From contig CAWKEY010000018.1 of the NCBI GenBank assembly GCA_963848675.1, positions 1 through 52,502 of the forward strand: a DNA stretch of 52,502 bases, read 5' to 3'. This DNA comes from CAWKEY01 sp963848675. GTDB taxonomy: Bacteria; Pseudomonadota; Gammaproteobacteria; Methylococcales; Methylomonadaceae. Positions 42,515 to 51,019 of this stretch are shown one piece after another (position 1 is the first letter of the stretch; every line of letters starts with the position of its first letter). The position numbers and the translations under genes were made by a program. The notes under the pieces were generated by a model. That model saw nothing but the letters and a program-made list of their open reading frames with translations, was not told where the DNA came from and ran no database searches.

Positions 42515-43269
42515 AGCCCTTGCATAGCCGCCTGTTCGAAGGCTGGATTCGACATCGCCGGTTCAAGCCCAAAGCTCACACCTTCCGTTATCCCGTGTTC
42601 ATGACCTGGCTGGACCTTAATGAACTGGACCAGGTCATGGCCATGAGTCGAGGCTGGTCTTTGGAGCGATTTAACCTGGTTAGCTTTTTTCGCAAGGATT
42701 ATCTGGGCGATGCCCAGGAGGATTTGACCAGTGCCGTTAAACAACGGATCCAGGAGCAAACCGGTGATCTTTTTTCCGGCAGGATTTGCCTCTTAACGCA
42801 TTTGCGCTTTTTGGGGTTTTGCTTTAATCCGGTCAGTTTTTATTTTTGCTACCCCGAAGGCTCCGAACAGCCTCGATACATTCTGGCTGAAATTAACAAC
42901 ACCCCCTGGAATGAACGTTATTGTTATGTGCTGGATACTCGACACAGCCCGTCACAGGAGGGCAAATGGACGTTTGAATTTGATAAGACTTTTCATGTCT
43001 CGCCGTTTATGCCCATGCAACTGCTTTATATTTGGAAATTCAGTATGCGCGGCCCCGATCTGATCATACACATGCAGTTGCAACAGGAACATGCATGCTG
43101 TTTTGATGCGACCTTACAGCTGAGGCCACAGGAGATGACATCCCGGTCAATGTTGACTATGCCCTTAAGCTATCCCTTTTTGACCTGCTGGGTAGTCCTA
43201 TTGATTTACTGGCAGGCCTTGCGCCTGTGGTTGAAAGGCATACCTTTTCACGATCACCCCGAGCCATAA
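42511..43269 (+). CDS. DUF1365 family protein
   Basis: The 252-aa protein matches DUF1365: HSRLFEGWIRHRRFKPKAHTF, MTWLDLNELD, the conserved LLTHLRFLGFCFNPVSFYFCY block, LAEINNTPWNERYCYVL and the KTFHVSPFMPM motif. No catalytic mechanism is known. It almost always lies between the FAD protein and the CFA-like methyltransferase, as here. A candidate role is an oxygenase or lipid-binding step of the pathway; this is inferred from context. Confidence 0.88.
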   Translation: MKPLHSRLFEGWIRHRRFKPKAHTFRYPVFMTWLDLNELDQVMAMSRGWSLERFNLVSFFRKDYLGDAQEDLTSAVKQRIQEQTGDLFSGRICLLTHLRFLGFCFNPVSFYFCYPEGSEQPRYILAEINNTPWNERYCYVLDTRHSPSQEGKWTFEFDKTFHVSPFMPMQLLYIWKFSMRGPDLIIHMQLQQEHACCFDATLQLRPQEMTSRSMLTMPLSYPFLTCWVVLLIYWQALRLWLKGIPFHDHPEP

Positions 43270-43286
43270 TTCCGGAGAACCCATCC

Positions 43287-44552
43287 ATGACTGCGAGTTC
43301 TGAAATTTTATCTAAAGACGACAGCCGGCTTGATTTGATGCTGCGCAAGGCCTTTTTGGACAAACTGAGCCGGCTGGAAAATGCCTCATTGACCATCGCC
43401 GATCCTTTGGGCGAATGTGTTTTGGGGAGTGAGGCGCATGACGGTCTCAGCGCCAGAATTGATGTGTCAGATATGTTTTTCTATCGCCAGCTGGCTTTGG
43501 GCGGTTCGATTGGTGCAGCAGAAGCTTATATGGACAAGCTGTGGCAGGCGGATGATCTGTGCCGGGTGATACAAATATTCGTCCGTAACCGTGATTTGTT
43601 GAACAGCATGGAAGGCGGCCTGGCGACACTGGCTAATCAACTGCTTAAGGTATGGCATGTTGCTAAGCGCAATTCCAGGCACGGCAGCCGAAAAAATATA
43701 GCCGCGCATTATGATCTGGGAAATGATTTGTTTGAGTTGTTTCTCGACTCGCACGGCATGTATTCATCAGCGACCTTTTACCATGCCGATCTTGGCCTTG
43801 AACAGGCTTCGACTGCGAAACTCGAGCGCATTTGCCGGAAACTGGATTTGACACCGGAAGATCATGTCCTGGAAATCGGTACCGGATGGGGTGGATTTGC
43901 TGCCTATGCCGCCAGCGTGTATGGATGTAAAGTGACTACGACGACAATCTCCAAACAACAGTATGAAGCGGCACGGCAGCGAGTTGCCGAAGCCGGCGTT
44001 GCCGACAGGGTTACGCTGTTGATGCAGGACTACCGTGAACTGCAAGGCCGTTATGACAAGCTGGTTTCCATCGAAATGATTGAAGCGGTCGGACATCACT
44101 ATCTGGATACCTATCTTAAACAATGCGCGGCCTTGTTAAAGCCTGACGGCTTAGCCTTGATCCAGGCCATCACCATCGAAGACCGGCATTATCACCAGGC
44201 TTTGAAAAGCGTCGATTTCATCAAGCGCTATATCTTCCCGGGCAGCTTCATTCCCTGCGTCAGCGCCATTGTAAACAGCGCATCCAGGGCTACTGATCTG
44301 CGCCTGATCAATCTGGAAGATCAGGGGGAGAGCTATGCAATAACGCTTCATAGCTGGCGAAAAAAATTTATGTCGTCTTTACATCAGGTCAGAGCCTTAG
44401 GGTATGGCGAAGAGTTTATCCGGATGTGGGAATTTTATCTCTGTTACTGTGAAGGTGGGTTCAGGGAAAAATCCATTTCCAACGTGCAGTTATTGTTTGC
44501 CAAACCCGCTAACCGTCGCCAACAATGGCTGCCCGCTTATGAAATTGAATAA
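43287..44552 (+). CDS. CFA-synthase-like SAM-dependent lipid methyltransferase, altered active site
   Basis: The 421-aa protein belongs to the cyclopropane fatty acid synthase family, with the SAM motif VLEIGTGWGGFAAYAA, NIAAHYDLGNDLFELFLD and the lipid-region motif RYIFPGSFIPCVSAI. Two E. coli Cfa bicarbonate ligands are changed: Cys139 (YSCAYW) aligns with Ser in MYSSATF, and His266 (LLHTIG) aligns with Gln in LIQAIT. Glu in MIEAVG and Tyr in GESYAITL are kept. This may favour methylation with proton loss rather than ring closure. ATG 43287 has a GGAG site. Confidence 0.86.
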   Translation: MTASSEILSKDDSRLDLMLRKAFLDKLSRLENASLTIADPLGECVLGSEAHDGLSARIDVSDMFFYRQLALGGSIGAAEAYMDKLWQADDLCRVIQIFVRNRDLLNSMEGGLATLANQLLKVWHVAKRNSRHGSRKNIAAHYDLGNDLFELFLDSHGMYSSATFYHADLGLEQASTAKLERICRKLDLTPEDHVLEIGTGWGGFAAYAASVYGCKVTTTTISKQQYEAARQRVAEAGVADRVTLLMQDYRELQGRYDKLVSIEMIEAVGHHYLDTYLKQCAALLKPDGLALIQAITIEDRHYHQALKSVDFIKRYIFPGSFIPCVSAIVNSASRATDLRLINLEDQGESYAITLHSWRKKFMSSLHQVRALGYGEEFIRMWEFYLCYCEGGFREKSISNVQLLFAKPANRRQQWLPAYEIE

Positions 44553-45081
44553 TCTGCTCAACATGGCCTGGATGCAGGCTTTGTGGTTTGGAGCGATTAT
44601 CGGTGCGGCCCAGGACTTGGTTTGGCCGGCTCCCGTACTTCTGATAGCGTTTGCCATTTGGGAATCCAGGGCCGTTAACGCTGTTGACGGCGATTTTAAG
44701 CTGATGCTGGTTGCCGTGGTGATTGGGCTCATTCTTGACACGACCTGGATTCAATTAGGCTGGCTTGGGTATGCAGCCCCCGGGCCGTTAGCTGACATAG
44801 CGCCGCTATGGATTTTGTTGTTATGGGCCGGCCTGGCGTTGACACTCAATCACTCGCTGGCCTGGCTACAATCTCGCTTGTTGCTGGCCGCCCTGTTAAG
44901 CGGCATGGCCAGTCCATTTTCCTACTTGGCGGCGGTCAAATTGGGCGGCGTCCAGATTATTAGTGAATCCTGGCTGTGGCTTATCGGCTTGGGTTTCAGT
45001 TGGGCCATCGCCCTGCCCGTGTTGTTGTGGCTGGCCCGGCAGTGGAATCAAATTGGGCAAGAGGTGCAAAACTATGAGTAG
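44539..45081 (+). CDS. DUF2878 family membrane protein
   Basis: The 180-aa protein has about five hydrophobic segments and the DUF2878 pattern: WMQALWFGAIIGAAQ, LILDTTWIQLGWLGY and WILLLWAGLALTLNHSLAWL. Function is unknown; the family occurs next to CFA-like and DUF1295 genes. The ATG at 44539 overlaps the methyltransferase stop by 14 bases. The next gene starts 8 bases before its stop. Confidence 0.8.
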   Translation: MKLNNLLNMAWMQALWFGAIIGAAQDLVWPAPVLLIAFAIWESRAVNAVDGDFKLMLVAVVIGLILDTTWIQLGWLGYAAPGPLADIAPLWILLLWAGLALTLNHSLAWLQSRLLLAALLSGMASPFSYLAAVKLGGVQIISESWLWLIGLGFSWAIALPVLLWLARQWNQIGQEVQNYE

Positions 45082-45844
45082 TTTAACGGTAGTCGCTGTT
45101 GTCAGCGTCGTAGCCATGTTATTGGCCTGGGTTTGGCAACAAAAAAACCATAATGCTGGAATTGTTGATGTGTGCTGGGCTTTCGGCATGATGTGCGCAG
45201 GTCCCTGGTATGCCTTCACCGGTTCGGGACCGCTGTATTTACAGTTAAGCCTGGCTTTGCTGTCGGGCGCCTGGTTTCTCAGACTTGGCTATCATCTGGC
45301 CGTCCGTGTTTTCAATCAGGCAGAAGATGGCCGGTATCATGCCATGCGCACGGCGATGGCCAAGCATGCTTCCCTTGGATTCCTGATATTTTTCCTGTTA
45401 CAGGCCGGTTTTATCTGGATATTGTCCCTCGCCTTCTTTGCGGTTGCCCAAAATAACCAGCCGCAGTTGCCGCTGGTATTTGCTGCCTTGTCGCTTGCCG
45501 GCCTGGCCTTATGGGGCGAAACCAGTGCCGATTTGCAATTGGCAAAATTTAAGCGTGATCCTGACAATCAGGGTAAAAGCTGTCGCAATGGCTGGTGGCG
45601 CTATTCCCGGCATCCCAATTATTTTTTTGAGTGGCTGCACTGGTTTGCCTATCCGTTAATGGGATGGGGAGGCCCCTATCAACACTGGTTATGGCTGGCG
45701 CCGGTCATCATGTTTTGTTTCTTGTATTTTTTTACCGGTATTCCATTTTCCGAACAGCAGGCCTTGCGCAGTCGAGGCGAGGATTATCGTAAATATCAAC
45801 AGGCAACCCCTGCTTTTTTTCCCTGGTGGCCGAAGTCTGAGTGA
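45074..45844 (+). CDS. DUF1295 (steroid 5-alpha-reductase-like) membrane protein
   Basis: The 256-aa membrane protein carries the DUF1295 features: NAGIVDVCWAFGMM, the central FLRLGYHLAVRVFNQAEDGRY, GLALWGETSADLQL, the RNGWWRYSRHPNYFFEWLHW motif (ICMT/reductase NADPH or SAM-site region) and the C-terminal SRGEDYRKYQQATPAFFPW. Relatives reduce double bonds or methylate with lipid substrates. In this operon it could reduce an unsaturated, methylated acyl chain; this is inference. A GAGGTG site lies before the ATG. Confidence 0.85.
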   Translation: MSSLTVVAVVSVVAMLLAWVWQQKNHNAGIVDVCWAFGMMCAGPWYAFTGSGPLYLQLSLALLSGAWFLRLGYHLAVRVFNQAEDGRYHAMRTAMAKHASLGFLIFFLLQAGFIWILSLAFFAVAQNNQPQLPLVFAALSLAGLALWGETSADLQLAKFKRDPDNQGKSCRNGWWRYSRHPNYFFEWLHWFAYPLMGWGGPYQHWLWLAPVIMFCFLYFFTGIPFSEQQALRSRGEDYRKYQQATPAFFPWWPKSE

Positions 45845-45915
45845 TAACGGCTTGGCTTTCGCGTAACACAGACGCTGCCCAGCATATTGTTTACCCCTAA
45901 TTTAGAGAATCAACT

Positions 45916-46947
45916 ATGAGCGCTATTACTCTTGCAGAACAGGGGCTGTTGCCTGACCGCCTGGTTCGGTTTGGAATTCGAAAATTATTGAAACAGCGCC
46001 TGCAGGATGAATTTGCCAATGATGTAGAGCAACAAAATCAACGCTATCGAGCATTACTGGAGCAGTTACGGCACAGCCCGATTGCCATAGAAACCGATTC
46101 GGCAAATGCCCAGCACTATGAAGTGCCCTCTGCGTTTTATCGATATGCATTGGGTAAACACCTGAAATATTCATCATGTTACTGGGATGAGTCAACTGAA
46201 AATCTGGATCAGGCCGAAGCACTGATGCTCAATCTGACGATGGCACGAGCGGAATTAGAGGACGGTCAAAATATACTCGAATTGGGCTGCGGCTGGGGTT
46301 CCTTGACCTTATGGATGGCACAACAGTTACCGCACAGTCGTATCACCGCAGTGTCCAATTCCCACAGTCAACGCGAATACATCCAGCAGCAGGCACTGTC
46401 GCGTAATCTGACTAATATCGAGGTGATAACGTGCGATGTCAATCAGCTAAATTTGCACGATCGCTATGATCGTATTGTTTCTGTCGAAATGTTTGAACAT
46501 ATGCGTAACTATGACAGCCTGCTCGGTAAAGTCGCCAACTGGCTAAAACCGGAGGGTAAACTGTTTGTGCATATTTTTTGTCATCGCTATCTGGCTTACC
46601 CCTTTGAAACCGATGGCGATGATAACTGGATGGGGCGTTATTTTTTTACCGGCGGCCTGATGCCGGCCCGCGATACCTTGCTGCACTTTCAAAAGCATTT
46701 ACAGTTGCAAACCCAATGGGATTTATCAGGTACGCATTATCAGAAAACGGCAGAAGCCTGGCTAAACAATACCGATCTGCATAAGGCTGCAATCCTGCAA
46801 CTGTTTGCAGAGACTTACGGTAAAAATGCAGCCAGGCGCTGGCTGCAACGCTGGCGAATTTTTTTTATGGCTTGCGCCGAATTGTTTGGCTACAACAACG
46901 GTAATGAATGGCTGGTGGCGCATTATATTTTTACCAAACCCGGCTAA
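45916..46947 (+). CDS. Second CFA-family SAM-dependent methyltransferase
   Basis: The 343-aa protein is a class I methyltransferase of the CFA/coclaurine-N-methyltransferase-like branch. It has the SAM motif ILELGCGWGSLTLWMAQQL, AQHYEVPSAFYRYALG, the VSVEMFEHMRNYD motif with Glu, LFVHIFCHRY with His, and NWMGRYFFTGGLMP, characteristic of this subgroup. Unlike the upstream enzyme it keeps the His position of Cfa. A separate 71-base spacer precedes it. It could act on a related lipid or add a second methyl group; substrate unknown. Confidence 0.83.
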   Translation: MSAITLAEQGLLPDRLVRFGIRKLLKQRLQDEFANDVEQQNQRYRALLEQLRHSPIAIETDSANAQHYEVPSAFYRYALGKHLKYSSCYWDESTENLDQAEALMLNLTMARAELEDGQNILELGCGWGSLTLWMAQQLPHSRITAVSNSHSQREYIQQQALSRNLTNIEVITCDVNQLNLHDRYDRIVSVEMFEHMRNYDSLLGKVANWLKPEGKLFVHIFCHRYLAYPFETDGDDNWMGRYFFTGGLMPARDTLLHFQKHLQLQTQWDLSGTHYQKTAEAWLNNTDLHKAAILQLFAETYGKNAARRWLQRWRIFFMACAELFGYNNGNEWLVAHYIFTKPG

Positions 46948-46950
46948 ACC

Positions 46951-48249
46951 ATGAGCAGGAGCGGACTGCATTACAAACTTATCAAGGCCTTCTTACTGCA
47001 AATTTTGTTGATCAGTCTGGCCACCTTATTAGGTGTTTTTTCAGCGGGAAAAATTGTCGAAAAGGTATTAGTACGTCAAGCGCTAGTGGGCGAGGCCGAG
47101 CATTTCTGGGAGCGCTACCAACAAAATTCAGAGTTTCCCAAACCAGACACACTCAATCTCAAGGCTTATCTTGCCGTTGGCGGCAATTTTCAGGAAATCC
47201 CCAAGCAGTTGCAAGGCCTGCAGCCTGGGTATTTTCGTACTGATTTTAATGGCCGAAAACCCATTCTCTATATCGAAGATCAGGGCAACGCGCGTTTATA
47301 TCTGATTTTTGATGAACAACAGGTCGCTGCCTTAGCCTTTTATTTTGGAGTCGTGCCACTCAGCTTGGTATTGGTGCTGATCTACCTTTTTGCCTGGTTG
47401 GCATACCGGCAATCGAAAGATGCCATTTCCCCGGTCATCAAACTTGCCCGTATTGTTGAAAAATTCGATTTTCGCAGCCAGAGCCTGGCTCAGCTGGATT
47501 TGAATGCATTACGCCAGATCTCCGATAGTGACGTGGTCAAGCTTGTTGATGCGCTTGATCATTTTACCGGGCGCATGGAGCACTTTATCAAGCGTGAAAA
47601 GAATTTTACCCGTGACGCCAGTCACGAGTTGCGAACACCCTTGGCTGTCATTAAAACTTCGCTGGCCTTGCTGCAAAAACGTCAGGATTATCAGCCTGGT
47701 GAACGCCAGTCTCTGCTGATGATCGAAAATACTCTGCGCGATATGGAAGGCCTCATCGATACGCTGTTGCTGCTCGCCCGGGAAGAATCTTCGCCTTTAC
47801 CCGTGGAAGACGTATTGATCAATGATCTGTTGATCAACCTGGCTGAAGCCATCAATTATGCCTTGGGCAATTCTAAAATCAGCCTGGAAATCCAGCAAAA
47901 TTGTTTATTTTCGATACCCGCCGCTGAAAAAGTGTTGAGCATTTTGTTTACCAATCTGCTGCGCAATGCCTTTAGTTATACTCAGCAAGGATCCATCGTG
48001 ATCACGATTGATAAAAAACAGATTAGTGTAGCGGATACCGGAATGGGCATGAACCAGGAACAGTTAGAGCATGTCTTCGAACCCTTTTATCGGGCGCGTA
48101 TCGACAGCAAGGGTTATGGCCTGGGCCTTACCATTGTTAATCAGTTATGTGCTCGCTATGGCTGGCAGTTGAAAATGCGCAGTAAGCAGGGTGAAGGCAC
48201 TCGCATCACGGTAGTGTTTCCCAAGGCCCGTGTTCTCGGCGCAAAATAA
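46951..48249 (+). CDS. Membrane sensor histidine kinase
   Basis: The 432-aa kinase has two transmembrane helices (about residues 11-33 and 129-151) framing a periplasmic sensor region of about 95 residues. Cytoplasmic parts follow: the H-box FTRDASHELRTPLAVIK with the phosphorylated His, N-box NLLRNAFSYT, G1 VADTGMGMN and G2 GYGLGLTI. It starts 3 bases after the methyltransferase stop, so it is expressed with the lipid operon. Its probable partner, the OmpR-type regulator, is encoded tail to tail next to it. The signal is unknown; membrane-lipid or oxidative stress is inferred. Confidence 0.9.
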   Translation: MSRSGLHYKLIKAFLLQILLISLATLLGVFSAGKIVEKVLVRQALVGEAEHFWERYQQNSEFPKPDTLNLKAYLAVGGNFQEIPKQLQGLQPGYFRTDFNGRKPILYIEDQGNARLYLIFDEQQVAALAFYFGVVPLSLVLVLIYLFAWLAYRQSKDAISPVIKLARIVEKFDFRSQSLAQLDLNALRQISDSDVVKLVDALDHFTGRMEHFIKREKNFTRDASHELRTPLAVIKTSLALLQKRQDYQPGERQSLLMIENTLRDMEGLIDTLLLLAREESSPLPVEDVLINDLLINLAEAINYALGNSKISLEIQQNCLFSIPAAEKVLSILFTNLLRNAFSYTQQGSIVITIDKKQISVADTGMGMNQEQLEHVFEPFYRARIDSKGYGLGLTIVNQLCARYGWQLKMRSKQGEGTRITVVFPKARVLGAK

Positions 48250-48264
48250 CTGCAATTGCACAGC

Positions 48265-48969
48265 TCATTCGGGCGCAACTATTCGAAACCCCACGCCCTG
48301 CTGGGTCTCCAGTAACGGATGCTCAAAGGGTTTATCAATCGCCTTGCGCAATTTGTATAAATGGCTGCGCAAGGTATCACTATCCGGTGTCAGCTCACCC
48401 CAAAGCTCATGCTCGAGTTGCTCACGGGTCACCAAATGGGGCGATTCACGCATCAGAATGCGCAGAATTCTAAGGCAGGTAGGGGACAGGTGGATAATTT
48501 GATCTTTACGGACAACCTGCATGGTGCGCGTATTCAGACTAAGATCCTGAATTTTGTATACCGCCTCATCCAGCTCGCCTCGCTCACGGCGGATCAGCGC
48601 CATCATCCGGGCTTCCAGTTCCGGCATATCGAAAGGCTTGACCAGATAATCGTCAGCACCTTGTTGGAAACCGCTTAATTTGTCCTCCAACTGGTCTCGT
48701 GCGGTGAGCATTAATATCGGTGTGGACAAATGTAAATCCTGACGTAAACGGCGGCATATTTCCAGGCCGTCTACTCCCGGCAGCATGATATCGAGGACTA
48801 TTGCGTCATAGCGTTGAGTCGTCGCCAAGTGCAGCGCGCACAGACCATCATAAGCATAATCCATGGTGAAGCCGCTGCTTTCAAGATAACTCCCAATGGC
48901 TAAGGCAAGGTTCTTATGGTCCTCCACTAGCAGCACTCTGGCGTGGTTGATCTTATGCAAGCCCTTCAA
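48265..48969 (-). CDS. OmpR/PhoB-family response regulator
   Basis: The 234-aa regulator has a receiver domain (RVLLVEDHKN, phosphorylated Asp in DAIVLDIMLPG, LTARDQ and LVKPFD) and a winged-helix DNA-binding domain (LSPTCLRILRILMRES, then SDTLRSHLYKLRKAID). The start is a TTG at 48969 behind a GAGGGG site seven bases before it; another TTG at 48960 is also possible. The longer frame to 49086 adds residues with no regulator similarity. It probably pairs with the adjacent kinase. It could bind the inverted repeat at 40251-40281. Confidence 0.88.
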   Translation of the reverse strand: MKGLHKINHARVLLVEDHKNLALAIGSYLESSGFTMDYAYDGLCALHLATTQRYDAIVLDIMLPGVDGLEICRRLRQDLHLSTPILMLTARDQLEDKLSGFQQGADDYLVKPFDMPELEARMMALIRRERGELDEAVYKIQDLSLNTRTMQVVRKDQIIHLSPTCLRILRILMRESPHLVTREQLEHELWGELTPDSDTLRSHLYKLRKAIDKPFEHPLLETQQGVGFRIVAPE

Positions 48970-49095
48970 CAGACGACCCCTCAAACAAAAATCAGTTGTT
49001 ACTCTATGGTATACCAGAAAGGCTCTTACATAAACGCGCCCGGCATCAACATTAGATAGCCGTAAACTAGCGGCAGTCACTCTCACAATGCCGAA

Positions 49096-49124
49096 ATTCT
49101 TACTTTTGACGGAAATAATGTCAA
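49096..49124 (-). promoter_or_regulatory. Candidate sigma-70 promoter for the response regulator
   Basis: On the minus strand a perfect TTGACA (49124-49119) and AAGAAT (49101-49096, four of six matches) are 17 bases apart. This gives a leader of about 120 bases. Confidence 0.45.
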
Positions 49125-49195
49125 CAGAACCTAGCGATAACGCAATTTGCTCTCAGAATGACCTGTACATCCTGTGGTTCTGTTGGCGAAACCTG

Positions 49196-50353
49196 TTACT
49201 CTGAGACATCATCCTGTCTCGCACCCCGCAACTGAACAAACGGCATTAAATGAATGCCTTCAGCGAGTAATGAAATGGTGACCCGCACCCCATAGCCCAG
49301 GTTATTGCGTCTGGCAACATGCACGGGTACGGTCATCGCAATGGCGATTTTTAGTTGCTGGTCGACCTCAACGCTGACGCTGACATGATCTCCCAATACC
49401 ATGTATTCAATAATCGTACCCGCTATCGGATTCTCGCGATCACCATTGGATTGCCGGTTGCGCCGATGCAGCAGAACATTTGACGATTGAATCATCCAGC
49501 AGACTCTCAGACCTGGCGCATATTTGGGCTGATAACGCGCTTCCAGAATAAGCCCGCGCCAGCGAATTAATGTGTGCCGAGCGTCCGGATCATGACTGAT
49601 GACTTGCGCGGTAAACAAATTTTGCTGATCCATTAAGCGGGCAACGGTTGCTGTCAACGGCTGTGCGGCAACTTCGAGAGGTGGGCCGGATTGCAGGGTG
49701 ACTCCCTTGTGGAGAATACATAAGCGATCGGCCAGCAAGGCAGCTTCTTCCAGGTCATGAGTGACCAATATAATGGGTATGGCTATTGAACGGCGTAATT
49801 CATTCAATTCACGGTATAAGCGGCGCCTGGTCACCTGGTCAACGGCGGAGAACGGTTCATCCAGCAACAACACTTTGGGCTCTCTTGCCAATGCTCTGGC
49901 CACAGCTACCCGTTGTTGCTGGCCGCCTGATAATGCTCTGGGATAACGATCCTCCAAACCACTCAGGTGTACTCGCCTGAAGAGCTCTCTAGCACGTTCA
50001 TTGCGGACATTTTTTGGCAAATGCGCCAAGGCCTCCAGCACATTGCCTAAGGCAGTAAAATGGGGAAACAAGGCGTAATTCTGAAACACCAGGCCCACTG
50101 CCCGTCGATGGGCAGCCAGATAAATACCGTTAGCGCTATCCTGCCAGATTTCACCCTGGCACTTAACCAAGCCGTTTTCAGGGTGATGCAATCCGGCAAT
50201 GGCTCGCAATACCGTGGTTTTACCGCTACCGGAAGGCCCAACCAATGCCAATACCTCACCGGACTGACAGTGTAAATTAATAGCTAGTGGTATGGGCTGA
50301 GTCTGTATCAGTTTGACTTGAATGCCCTGTGCGCTTTGTACATCATCAGCCAT
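49196..50353 (-). CDS. modC: Molybdate ABC transporter ATP-binding protein
   Basis: The 385-aa ATPase has Walker A GPSGSGKTTVLR, the Q-loop in FQNYALFPHF, signature LSGGQQQRVAVARAL, Walker B VLLLDEPFSAVD and the H-loop VTHDLEEA. A C-terminal extension with TOBE/Mop-like beta segments (about residues 275-385) fits ModC. The ATG at 50353 overlaps the modB stop by 8 bases; a longer frame starting at 50377 is less likely. It is the last gene of modABC. No ModE gene is in view. Confidence 0.9.
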   Translation of the reverse strand: MADDVQSAQGIQVKLIQTQPIPLAINLHCQSGEVLALVGPSGSGKTTVLRAIAGLHHPENGLVKCQGEIWQDSANGIYLAAHRRAVGLVFQNYALFPHFTALGNVLEALAHLPKNVRNERARELFRRVHLSGLEDRYPRALSGGQQQRVAVARALAREPKVLLLDEPFSAVDQVTRRRLYRELNELRRSIAIPIILVTHDLEEAALLADRLCILHKGVTLQSGPPLEVAAQPLTATVARLMDQQNLFTAQVISHDPDARHTLIRWRGLILEARYQPKYAPGLRVCWMIQSSNVLLHRRNRQSNGDRENPIAGTIIEYMVLGDHVSVSVEVDQQLKIAIAMTVPVHVARRNNLGYGVRVTISLLAEGIHLMPFVQLRGARQDDVSE

Positions 50354-51014
50354 AAGTATTTTTATTGCGATCAGCAATCAAATACGTAAAGGCTATAGTA
50401 ATCATCGAAAATGCCAGCAGGAAGGCAGACATAATGGCAGCAGACTCATTATCAAACGCCTGAACGCGGTCATAAATAGCGATGGCAATGGTTTTGGTTT
50501 CTCCGGGAATGTTGCCGCCCACCATTAGTACCACGCCGAACTCGCCCAGGGTATGCGCAAAAGTCATCACCATCGCGGAAACGATGCCAGGCCAGGCCAA
50601 GGGTAATTCTATCCGCCAAAGCACTTTCGTGGGCGTCATGCCACAACAGGCGGCGGCTTCTCTGATTTCTCTGGGGATTGCCTCAAAAGCACGCTGCATC
50701 GGTTGTATGGCAAAAGGCAGATTAAAGAGTATCGATGCGATGACCAACCCTTCAAAATTAAATACCAGCGTATGTCCGAACAGTTCTGCCATTAAGCTCC
50801 CGAACCATGAAGCACCACCCAGAGACATCAATAAATAGTAGCCCAATACAGTTGGCGGCAGTACCAGCGGGATGGCCAGCAAAGCCTGTACCAGGCTTTT
50901 ACCGTAGAACTGTTTATAAGCCAGCCAACGGCCTGTAGTAATACCAACAGGCAGCAAAAACAGCACCGTCAGGCTGCTGAGTTTTATTGACAATAATAAG
51001 GCTTCCCAATCCAT
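50346..51014 (-). CDS. modB: Molybdate ABC transporter permease
   Basis: The 222-aa inner-membrane permease has about five transmembrane helices and the EAA coupling loop RAFEAIPREIREAAACCG, which contacts ModC. Length matches E. coli ModB (229 aa). The stop of the upstream modA gene lies 6 bases before its start, and its end overlaps modC, giving a tight operon. Confidence 0.93.
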   Translation of the reverse strand: MDWEALLLSIKLSSLTVLFLLPVGITTGRWLAYKQFYGKSLVQALLAIPLVLPPTVLGYYLLMSLGGASWFGSLMAELFGHTLVFNFEGLVIASILFNLPFAIQPMQRAFEAIPREIREAAACCGMTPTKVLWRIELPLAWPGIVSAMVMTFAHTLGEFGVVLMVGGNIPGETKTIAIAIYDRVQAFDNESAAIMSAFLLAFSMITIAFTYLIADRNKNTYG

Positions 51015-51019
51015 GTCAA

